A stretch of 64,000 bases of DNA from Phascolomyces articulosus. Taxonomy: Eukaryota; Mucoromycota; Mucoromycetes; Mucorales; Lichtheimiaceae. This document shows positions 36,186 to 45,660 of this stretch, in pieces. Each line of letters starts with the position of its first letter. Positions within the stretch are counted from its first letter, which is position 1. The stretch lies in NCBI GenBank assembly GCA_025677815.1, contig JAIXMP010000017.1, forward strand, positions 434,001 through 498,000. Reading direction: 5' to 3'. A program made the position numbers and the translations under genes. A model generated the notes under the pieces. It ran no database searches. It was not told the DNA's origin and worked only from the letters and a program-made list of their open reading frames with translations.

Positions 36186-36662
36186 CTATTTTTCAAATAT
36201 GCACACGATAGTCTTGATTCCTTGTTTTGTTGAGGACCGAGCTCGGAGAGCGGTGGATATAGTACTAATTGTGTGTGATGCTACCTTACTGTTTTTGATA
36301 GCACATTGAACGTCAATTGATTTGAGCAGGTACTCCAGAATAATTGCTTGGTTTTGTCGACTATAGGTTCTATGACACATGATACGCAACAGTAAGCTAA
36401 TCAAGTCCTCCAGTGATGTACGTTTGGCATTCAATCGTGATTGCATACGATAGTGCTCCAAAGGATGGCAACACCGAAAGCCACCAACAACTCCAAACCG
36501 TTTCGATTCAAAAGACCAAGGTAATGAAGCATAATGTTTGCTGTAATCTCTTAATAGGCGTATAGATTGTACATACTCCACCCCATTCACTGGACCGTTG
36601 ACTGTAAACTCCTTGTCTTGTAGTAAATCCACCGCCATATCAGCACGAATGGCACTACCCAT
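36186..36662 (-). CDS. Palindrome-arm ORF B, left copy (158 residues, unknown)
   Basis: ATG 36662 to stop 36186. It reads MGSAIRADMAVDLLQDKEFT at the start, has SLPWSFESKRFGVVGGFRCC centrally and a Lys/Ser/Thr-rich C-terminus. It is identical to the right-arm copy at 39095-39571. Codon usage and amino-acid composition look protein-coding, with no low-complexity tract. I recognise no family. It lies 43 bp downstream of ORF A in a different frame with a TGA just before its ATG, so the two are either separate genes or pieces of one decayed gene. Confidence 0.4.
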   Translation of the reverse strand: MGSAIRADMAVDLLQDKEFTVNGPVNGVEYVQSIRLLRDYSKHYASLPWSFESKRFGVVGGFRCCHPLEHYRMQSRLNAKRTSLEDLISLLLRIMCHRTYSRQNQAIILEYLLKSIDVQCAIKNSKVASHTISTISTALRARSSTKQGIKTIVCIFEK

Positions 36663-36705
36663 GAATCACTTTTTTTTCCGACTACATTTTTCGCCATAAT
36701 AACCA

Positions 36706-37008
36706 CTAATGGGCAGTTACTTCAATTTGTCCAGACCTAATAACCAATTGATAATATGTGTTTCCAAAGTCGTTGCATTCCAAAATCATTACTTTCAGAT
36801 ATGTAATGAGGTCAAAAAGTCTTTTGTGGTGCGCACAGTCATCAATGGAGAAATCGTTGGCAACAAATACATCGACTTGAGTAAGAAGTGCACAATGTAG
36901 ATCACCAATTAACACTGATTCCACAAATTTAGTCAAGGTCTGGCAGAAAAGATGCTCCTTTTTTAGACCAATCAATTTTTTTTCTTGCTTAATCTCATTA
37001 TAGGCCAA
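36706..37008 (-). CDS. Palindrome-arm ORF A, left copy (about 100 residues, unknown)
   Basis: ATG 37008 to TAG 36706. The last 72 residues, from VESVLIGDLHCALLTQ to IRSGQIEVTAH, are identical to the right-arm copy. The first part lies in the spacer and reads KKEHLFCQTLTKF where the right copy reads a longer, diverged KKERIFSTRP... segment, so the left version carries a deletion. I recognise no family; the protein has no signal peptide or membrane segment. Confidence 0.4.
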   Translation of the reverse strand: MAYNEIKQEKKLIGLKKEHLFCQTLTKFVESVLIGDLHCALLTQVDVFVANDFSIDDCAHHKRLFDLITYLKVMILECNDFGNTYYQLVIRSGQIEVTAH

Positions 37009-37034
37009 TGAAATCGAGAAACTGAGCTTAATAA

Positions 37035-38564
37035 AACCTGTTCCTTTACTCTTTACGCGTCTTTCTACTTAAACCTCATCTGTCTAAAATAAATTCCTAC
37101 CCTCCTAAGCGTAATGGCACTGCAATTTCAGCCAATGAATATTGTATCATTTTAAACATAATTCAATTTATCAAAAAGCATAGCAAGTTATTAAAGAATG
37201 ATATAAGCCTGAACCACCGCGAGCTTATAGCTGAAGTGTGTGGTATTGGACTAAACGCAGCACACACAGCACTTTCTATGTACAAGAACGAAGAAATTTC
37301 ACAAGATGCATCCTCCATTGGATGGCCAAAATTCGTTCTTGAGACAAACTACATTGCTGAAGTTCGTAAAATTGTTATTGAAAACAATAAAGCCGGTAAC
37401 CAACTCACGTCAGAAATTATTGCACGCAAACTTGCTAGAAAGCACCAACGAATTATAAGCCCACACACCCTACGAAGCCATATGCCACTTATGGGGGGTC
37501 TTTATTATGGAAAGGGCAACCGTCAAAAATCTCTGCATGATGCTCCAAATATTGTTGAATACCGAAATATTTATATTCCCAGATGACTTTCTAACCTCAT
37601 ATTTGCATCAAATACAACACGCCCTTTGGTACCTGAAGTTTCCCTTGATGAGACATAATGTCAAATTGGTCATTCCAATGTTATGAATTGGCTTCCCTAC
37701 TGTGATACTGTAACTGAAGAAGAAAGAAAATCAATACTGGTAATTTTTGGTGCTTTTGTTGTTTTTAAACATGACAATGCTCTCTGTACAGAGATTGTGA
37801 AAGGAGGAAATGGTATTCTGATTTGGCCAGTAACTGGCGGAGCTCGGCAATCAGACAAACCACATCAGGGTCGACCATTTGCTGATGCAGAAGGATGGAA
37901 GTCCCTACCAGATTTTGTAAAAGAGGCAAATATTGCACCCAATCTCCATGATTGACATGGTAACTTTACAGCAGACCTCTTTGAAATAATCTTTGAAAAT
38001 TTATGTCAACACCTACATAATGAATATGGGTCTTGTCATATTCATATGAATGGTGCAAAGTATCACATGCGAGTAAAGAATCCATTACCGAAAGCGATCT
38101 GGAAGCTGCAAGAAGTACATGATTGGTATGAGGAACAAGAAATCCCACTACCAACAGGTGAAAATGGTCGAACTGCTACTAAGCAGAAACTTATTCGGCA
38201 TGCTGCAGCTAACTATTCTAATCGAGAAGTACGGTAAGCATACGCAATTGCTCATGAATATGGATATACCATTTTGAAAATGCCACCCTATCACTGTGAA
38301 TTGCAACCGATAGAAAAATTATGGGTTTTGGTGAAAGAAAGTGTTCGAAAACGGCCGCAAAATGATAAAGATGTCCCATTAAGGCTAAGAAACACATTAT
38401 TAGAACTCTTCGCCTACACTCCACAATCTACACTTCTTTCTATTTGGAAAAAGTCCATAGAAGCAAACACGATTTTTGAGGAATTACGAAAGAAAGACTT
38501 TGATATAGGTGTTGAGCTGGAAGGGTTGGAGGAAAATTTAGAAGAAGCGAATGAAGAAATTTGA
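37035..38564 (+). pseudogene. DDE (IS630/Tc1-mariner-type) transposase, inactivated
   Basis: One frame stays coding-like from 37035 to the TGA after 38561 but has four internal nonsense codons (37584-37586, about 37653, 37953-37955, 38235-38237) and no ATG near its start. An N-terminal helix-turn-helix-like part (HRELIAEVCGIGLNAAHTAL, then ISPHTLRSHMPLMGG) is followed by a DDE core: PEVSLDE (first Asp), VIFGAFVVF-like strand, HIHMNGAKYH and PPYHCELQPIEKLW (final Glu). In the middle motif the usual catalytic Asp is Asn. A coiled, acidic C-terminus ends the frame. The family cuts and pastes DNA at TA sites. Nonsense codons plus the lost Asp mean it cannot be active. It sits exactly in the centre of the palindrome, whose arms are in contrast undecayed. 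Confidence 0.75.
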
Positions 38565-38739
38565 AATCCACCAATTTTTTTTTTAAAAAAAAATATTTTC
38601 AAGACTATTTCAACTAGTGTTAATAATGTAGTTACATTAATTTTATGATAATATAAATGATAAAGAGGAAGCATTAGTTTATTATAGTTTTTGAATCAAG
38701 TCATTATAAGGCTTAGTTCTTGAGATATCGCAATTTAAA

Positions 38740-39051
38740 AAAAAGGAGCGCATCTTTTCTACCAGACCGTTACAAGGAATTGATCATCAAGATACTGTAA
38801 ACAAGTGCATCGCAAATTATATGTCAAAACTTGTGGAATCAGTGTTAATTGGTGATCTACATTGTGCACTTCTTACTCAAGTCGATGTATTTGTTGCCAA
38901 CGATTTCTCCATTGATGACTGTGCGCACCACAAAAGACTTTTTGACCTCATTACATATCTGAAAGTAATGATTTTGGAATGCAACGACTTTGGAAACACA
39001 TATTATCAATTGGTTATTAGGTCTGGACAAATTGAAGTAACTGCCCATTAG
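38740..39051 (+). CDS. Palindrome-arm ORF A, right copy (unknown)
   Basis: The frame is open from at least 38740 (KKERIFSTRPLQGIDHQDTV) through an ATG at 38821 (MSKLVESVLIGDLHCALLTQ) to TAG 39049-39051. From about codon 31 on it is the exact mirror of the left copy. The upstream 27-residue extension is missing from the left copy, so the right copy may be closer to the ancestral form. No start codon is seen before 38821. Family and function unknown. Confidence 0.4.
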   Translation, partial: KKERIFSTRPLQGIDHQDTVNKCIANYMSKLVESVLIGDLHCALLTQVDVFVANDFSIDDCAHHKRLFDLITYLKVMILECNDFGNTYYQLVIRSGQIEVTAH

Positions 39052-39094
39052 TGGTTATTATGGCGAAAAATGTAGTCGGAAAAAAAAGTGATTC

Positions 39095-39571
39095 ATGGGT
39101 AGTGCCATTCGTGCTGATATGGCGGTGGATTTACTACAAGACAAGGAGTTTACAGTCAACGGTCCAGTGAATGGGGTGGAGTATGTACAATCTATACGCC
39201 TATTAAGAGATTACAGCAAACATTATGCTTCATTACCTTGGTCTTTTGAATCGAAACGGTTTGGAGTTGTTGGTGGCTTTCGGTGTTGCCATCCTTTGGA
39301 GCACTATCGTATGCAATCACGATTGAATGCCAAACGTACATCACTGGAGGACTTGATTAGCTTACTGTTGCGTATCATGTGTCATAGAACCTATAGTCGA
39401 CAAAACCAAGCAATTATTCTGGAGTACCTGCTCAAATCAATTGACGTTCAATGTGCTATCAAAAACAGTAAGGTAGCATCACACACAATTAGTACTATAT
39501 CCACCGCTCTCCGAGCTCGGTCCTCAACAAAACAAGGAATCAAGACTATCGTGTGCATATTTGAAAAATAG
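39095..39571 (+). CDS. Palindrome-arm ORF B, right copy (158 residues, unknown)
   Basis: Exact mirror of 36186-36662. Downstream in the arm, pieces such as GCGCHKNYVGCKEGRH-like Cys/His-rich translation (about 39585-39640) and a Gln tract encoded by (CAA)n (about 40126-40190) suggest that the original gene extended further outward and is now broken. Function unknown. Confidence 0.4.
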   Translation: MGSAIRADMAVDLLQDKEFTVNGPVNGVEYVQSIRLLRDYSKHYASLPWSFESKRFGVVGGFRCCHPLEHYRMQSRLNAKRTSLEDLISLLLRIMCHRTYSRQNQAIILEYLLKSIDVQCAIKNSKVASHTISTISTALRARSSTKQGIKTIVCIFEK

Positions 39572-40125
39572 AAAAAGGCCTGAGGCAAGAGGAAGGATGT
39601 GGATGTCATAAGAATTATGTTGGTTGTAAAGAAGGAAGACATTAATCTGTATAATACCTATTTAGCACGCAATATGAAAATCGCCAACATTGACACCTCG
39701 CACGCACCTTAAAGGATAACTATTTGGAGTTTTTTTCTTACTACGCACCCTTTCGAACATTATATGATCAATCATGATACTTTCTTACCCCAAGAAAAAA
39801 TGACTTAATTCCCATGTAACTACATTTAATCAATGTTTCTCCCAAACCTACATTCTCTTCATTCACCCACCACTTCTCTGAAAAAATGAACTTTTTTACT
39901 TAATAATATGTTATTATCCATCATATTTTTGACAATAAAAAACAACCAAATTCTAAACAACTAGACACAACAGTTTATAAATGAAATAATCATATAAAAT
40001 AATCATGACTGTTCTCTTAGGATGTATGTATATATCAGTACTAAAGAGCATGGATATAGACCTGAAAACTAAACCTTCCTTTGTATTCCTACAAAACATT
40101 ATAAAACAAATATCCTATTAATGAT

Positions 40126-40131
40126 TACAGC

Positions 40132-40162
<31 letters not shown>

Positions 40163-40192
40163 GCAACAACAACAACAACAGCAACAACAAAA
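40126..40192 (+). repeat. Interrupted (CAA)n microsatellite, mirrored at 35565-35631
   Basis: CAA/CAG units in the right arm with the same interruptions as the mirrored GTT tract in the left arm. Microsatellites mutate fast, so identity of the two copies argues that the arms became identical recently. Confidence 0.7.
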
Positions 40193-40603
40193 AGAGGAAG
40201 AGTAAACGAACTAATGGGAACGTAGTAGACAATACAACATAAAGATGTATAATATAATAATCTTCTCCAGAGATTGCCAAGCAACACTAATTTGAATGGC
40301 AGATTGTTCTCTTTTGGAGTTAGCTCGGTATTATATATGTCATTAAAGACACACACGGTGAGCAAGAATGTTCGGTGCTGCGGGCTCGAACACGGCTCAA
40401 GTCCAGCGATGAACGGGTTGTTCGTTGTTAACTGGCCAATGAAGGCGTGAAAACGGTGAACGGGGCATTGGCGAACCAACATTGATTGAAGAAGAAAGAA
40501 GAACAAGTAATTCCTGAAGGAGGTAGGCTCAACTATTCAAGTCCTCTGGCAGCTCTTGAAGTGGCATTAGTTTTTAGAACTTGAAAAGGCTGTGTTGCAC
40601 ATA

Positions 40604-40793
40604 CTGGATTTTTAGACAGCTTTTGCGCGTACTCACATTATTATTATTATTATTATTTTGCGCATATGGCTCGTAGATTTTGCGCACTCTAATTTTTTTT
40701 TTGGGTACATGAAATCATTTCGAAAGTGAATGACATTCTTAATATACTTGATACCCGTATTGAAGATTAAGCTTATCCAGAAATAACTGTGTA
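40604..40793. mobile_element. MITE copy 2, truncated at the palindrome edge
   Basis: Begins TACTGGATTTTTAGACAGCT and mirrors 34964-35153 of copy 1. It stops where the palindrome stops and has no second terminal repeat, so 122 bp of the element seen in copy 1 are missing. Confidence 0.7.
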
Positions 40794-41037
40794 TACTATA
40801 GCCTACGGGATACATAATAATTTACTGTTATACCTGTATGAGGTTTGTATCCTTAATAAAAACGGGCTGAGGCTTCTCGCTTTCCGAACTTCGATCTTAA
40901 AATACTTTTTATATGTCGCAAGGAGGGCGGTGACCCTTGTTTAACAACAATATTTGTTACACAGTTACCTTGCTTTAAATAACATAAAGGTGTGGATATG
41001 GCCAAGACTTTTTTTTTACCCTTTAGACACTTTGACA

Positions 41038-43526
41038 ATGTCAACTACTCCATTCCCCGTCGATTCACTCGACGTAAACTTACTCAAGAGTTCTCTTGTT
41101 AATGTGAGCAAGGCAAATGACAAACTCGACTATTGGCTTGCAATGGATTACGCGTCGTACGCCATTGACGTGATTAAAAGATCTTACTTGCTCCATGTTC
41201 TTGAAAATCGTGCTCATGCTTATTGTCAGACATATCAGTATGACGCAGCTATTCGGGACGCGCATGAAATAGTATCTATAGAGCCAACATCAAACACGGG
41301 CCACCTTATATTGGCGGATATATATACTATACAAGGCAAACAAAAGAAAGCAATAAAGGCTTATGATGCGGCAATGCAAAACATCCGTTTATTATTTTCA
41401 TCATCACCACCGACAAGCAGCGATAATAATAACCCTAATCAACACTCAACAGCAATGCAGCAATTAATGAAAGCTAAAAAGTGGGCAATTGAACAAGATA
41501 TGAAACGTATTGATTTTGTATCCATACTTCCTCCGGAACTTTCCAATTCGATCTTTGAAAAACTGGATCAAAATTCGAAACTGACGTGCTTGGACGTTGC
41601 AAAACATTGGCGCGATACTACTTTAATGGAATTCTCCACAGTTTGGTCAACTATGGCCATTCATGATGATGATTATAATTATATCTATTATGAAGCTGTG
41701 GATGTGGGTGAGGATTATATGACGCTCGAACAAAGGAAAAAAATTGAATTATTACCTCATATTGCTGCGCATATTCATCAATTAATTATCGATAAGGACC
41801 ATCGAGATGTTCGTTCAAGATACATAGAGAATTTTAACGCCGGATGCATGAACAATATCAGATCACTTCAAATAAAATGTAATTTTTTTTTCGAAATATG
41901 GGAGAGAGGAATGTATTAGGGAATTAGTAAGAAGGAATGCCAAAGAAAAAAATTAAATGAAACTGACAAAATAATTCTGTATTTGATACATCAGCAAAAA
42001 TTGCTCTCCAAAACATACCAGCACTTTTTCTGGAATCGTTAATGATGACAGGGATTCCAGGACTGGGAGATAGATTGACCGAACTAGCATTGCATTTGGA
42101 AGAAATAACGATCGATCCTGACCATGTCATTGGAATAAATGAAGTTCTTGACACTGCACCTCACCTTAGACGCCTGGTTTATCACTCAGTTCAACTAGTA
42201 CTAAATATAAATTACGACAGTACTGCGCCATTGCCAAGTATCAAAGATATATTAGACCGAAATCATTATTATAAAAATACCCATCCATTGGTTTCTCTAG
42301 AAATAGCAACACAGGAACCAACAACACGGGAAGTAATGAAGCCGATATTAAAACGATGTAGTCAGTTACAATATCTACGAATATCGAATTACCATGGGGA
42401 CATCTCTGAACTCTTGGAATCCAACTCCCCATACTTGGAGATACTTATAGTTGACTTTGATAATCCGGTGAGCTATGATTCACCTTTTTTGTACAACGAA
42501 AATGCGAATCATATGAAGAGATTTCAATGGAAGGAGAACATGGATGTTTATGGTGCCAAAAAGAATAATACCACGTCCTCTCTTCATCGCGATCACTATG
42601 GATTAAAGGAACTATACGGACCATGGGATATGATGGACGACCTCGAGAAACCCAATTATATACCATCATTAATACTTAATAATTTGAATACTCTTGAGAT
42701 AATTGATATTTTCGATTTCCCTCAAGTCCACCGTAACCATCATGTTCATCACTCACCTTTACGAATGATCGATTTAAAGAAATTGAGCATTAGCTTTATG
42801 AATCTGCATCATCCAATGGCAAGACTTTTCATCAATTCAATTCCGCTCTTTCCTGCCTTAACAACCCTAAACTTAGAAGCTGGACACGATTTACGTTATG
42901 TGATTGATATCCTACTTGCATTGCAATATCCTTTACAAAGCCTGAAATTCAGTTTAGTCACCAATGATGATCACGACAATCAAGATAACAGGGGTATAAA
43001 TCAAAATGAACATTTGATCCGTCTTTTCCAGCATTATGCTTCTCTTTCATCACCGTCACCAGATATATCCGATAGCAGCAACCTTATTACACAAAGGACA
43101 CTCAAAACTTTACAACTGGTGGATTTTGCTCAAATTTTGACAGATGACGTCTTATACGCACTATCTAGTATTAAAACAATCGACAACATTACAATCGAAA
43201 CTTCGTCGCCACACATTACCACTAAAGGATTATATACTATGTTTCAAAGACTTTCTGGGTCATTATCACATGTTGAATTGGATGGACTTGGTATCATTGA
43301 AAATAAGGATATAATTGCCATGGGTGATATATTACAAAGTCTTACGCACATTAAACTTGTTCAATTGTCTAATATTACAGTTTATGGAGTGATTGCCCTG
43401 ATGGAAAAAGCGGTTCAACTCAAGGAATTGGTGGTTATTCGTAGCCTATATCTTCGCGAAAAAGAACATGATGGCTTAAAGCAATTTGCTAGAATGAAGG
43501 GTATTGATTACAAAGCTAATCCTTGA
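41038..43526 (+). CDS. F-box protein with N-terminal TPR and C-terminal leucine-rich repeats
   Basis: Two exons (41038-41878, 41995-43526) joined in phase 1 give 790 residues. The ATG at 41038 (MSTTPFPVDSLDVNLLKSSL) is preferred over an upstream in-frame ATG at 40954, because the TPR-like region starts right after it. Residues 20-130 form TPR-like helical pairs (LENRAHAYCQTYQYDAAIRD; ILADIYTIQGKQKKAIKAYD). An F-box follows at about 158-205 (FVSILPPELSNSIFEKLDQN). The rest holds irregular leucine-rich repeats (LGDRLTELALHLEEI, LQYLRISNY, LTHIKLVQLSNITVYG). TPR-F-box-LRR proteins like yeast Dia2 act as substrate receptors of SCF ubiquitin ligases: the F-box binds Skp1 and the repeats bind substrates. 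The substrate is unknown. The gene begins only 245 bp from the palindrome. Confidence 0.82.
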
Positions 43527-45660
43527 CACTTGGTTTTCTTTTATAATAAACTATATGATCAAATAATTACCATACATTATAAAAATATTTCCATTATTAG
43601 TTACAATTTAATAATATAACTTCTATATTTATTTCAGCTGCTTCAATTTCCTTACCGTGCATTATTTATAAAATACATGGATTCATAAAATATACAGTTA
43701 TCAGCGCAACCTATATAATGAAAGGTTATGATAGCCAATGAATGGCCAAGCCTTACGCTACGTAAGCGTCACCAGCTTACCAACTTTTTAGTTTGTTATC
43801 CAACACCATCTTTCACGATTATATAAACCACGTAGAATAGGGTGTATTTTACCATTCTATTTTTCTTGATAATTAGAATATTCTTCATGAACTTTTGTTT
43901 GATGATATATACTAATGAGAAATATCAAATCAATAATATTCGATAAAGCAATCGTCAATATGAACGGTAACGTTCAAAACTTACTCCTATTTCTGCTGCA
44001 TTCCAAGTTATCCTACTTCTTCTTATCTCTAATTATTCCCAACCAATCACAAAGATAAGTATGGCTATACTTCATGGGAAGGATATTAACCAAACTTCAA
44101 TATCTCAAAAGAGAGTGAAAAGCAAAGTTATATCAAGCTTATAGTACACTATATATTTAAAAAGAATTTGTCCTGAAAAACCCATTTTAACAAGGAAAGA
44201 AAACGTATTTGTAGACTATGGTTACAATGATATATATCCAGATCAGTTTTAAAAGAAAAATAATGAAGTTCTTTACTTTTGTTAGGTGAAAGGCACAAAA
44301 TGCCTTTTTAAAGGATGATTCTCCGTATCTTTGCGACTTTTTTCTTCCTGTCCTTAAATAATAGTAATACAGCGTCAGTTGCTATGCTCAATCTCCTGCT
44401 ACCCTTATTTTTGCGAATTTTACTGCCAAATTATCCCATTGATTATTATCCTTGCAAGGTTTTTTTTTTTTTTTTTTGCAGTGGTGAAATAAAAATTTAC
44501 GTAGGATGTTAAAACTATGGCATAAAAAATAATTTCTGTAGTTAACAGTTATTGATTTTAGTATAGACATATATAGGATGATTAAGTGGTCAAATTAAGT
44601 TGAAATACCAGAATGAGTAAAGTTATAGCTATACCTTTTTATTATTTTGTTTATATCAACAATTTAACTATTCCTATTATCTGATATAATGTAATAGCAG
44701 TATCATGAATAATAAACACCATTAAAAAGTTAATTTTATCAATTTTAATATTCAAAGTATTTCTCAAAGGAAGTTACAAAAAACTTGCAAAGATATGTTT
44801 TTTTTTTAAAAAAAAACTAGCAAGATCATCTCCAGATGCATGGAATAATAGCCGCATATTAATAATAATATTATTTAGAGTATTCATGTTTTTGCTATAT
44901 AAATAATATCTGTTATCAAACTAATGGTCCAGTTACAAGCATCTATATGAATTCGCATACTTTGAAAAAAGTTATTAGGAAAATTCTTCTATAGAAATAT
45001 GAGGAACAGTGATGTGATATAGTACAAATAATGTTATCACCACTGTCTGTCAAAACGAAGGGAAGATATTGCGCACAAAACCCATTAGGGACAAGTGGTG
45101 AATTGAAATCATATGCCATGCAACTACTGCTGTCATTCTGGAGTATACTACGAGTGTTACAAGTACAATATGGAATACTCATTACATTTTATCATAGCTC
45201 TGGTGGTACTATCCAGAAAAAAAATATCAGAAAAGTCTATTCTTTTGTATATAGTTGCTTTTATAAATATAAATATATGTTATTATTTTCTATATATTGA
45301 TATAACTGCTGTATACCTCAACAAACGCGTGTTTCCTGTTCTGATATCATTTTGTTTATTATTAAAGGGTCGGCACCGAAATGATAAAAAAAATAGAGCT
45401 AATTTCATTTTATTAGTCCTAGCTTTTTCCATTAGGATCATTAGAACCAAATTATATATATTCGTTGATATGACATTCAGTTTTCTTTTATTAAACATAA
45501 CACTTTTTGTTTCATTAAGATAATTGTATCACCCTGATTTTTGACATGTATTTTTTGGAATACAGCTGAACCTGGCTACATGACAAAAAATAAAAACAAC
45601 AGTCTCTCTTTTCTCAGGTCCCGCCACTTTTCTTTTATTACTGATATTATAGACAACAAG
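43527..45660. other. Gene-poor stretch
   Basis: About 2.1 kb of AT-rich DNA without a supportable gene. The several frames around 44315-45523 are hydrophobic translations of AT-rich sequence. Contains a T18 run at about 44460. Confidence 0.55.

Larger units (their letters stand above)
34964..40793. repeat. Large palindrome: two 1,963-bp inverted arms around a 1.9-kb spacer
   Basis: Arms 34964-36926 and 38831-40793 are reverse complements at a constant mirror sum (x + y = 75757). All open frames compared (158, 135, 64 and 63 codons) are identical between arms, and the interrupted (CAA)n microsatellite keeps the same interruptions, so no indel separates the arms. At the outer edge the match stops abruptly. 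At the inner edge a diverged match goes on for about 80 bp. The spacer 36927-38830 holds a dead DDE transposase. Each arm carries two outward-reading ORFs and a partial or complete MITE. An inverted-duplication assembly artefact is possible, but the outer and inner flanks are different on the two sides. Confidence 0.85.
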
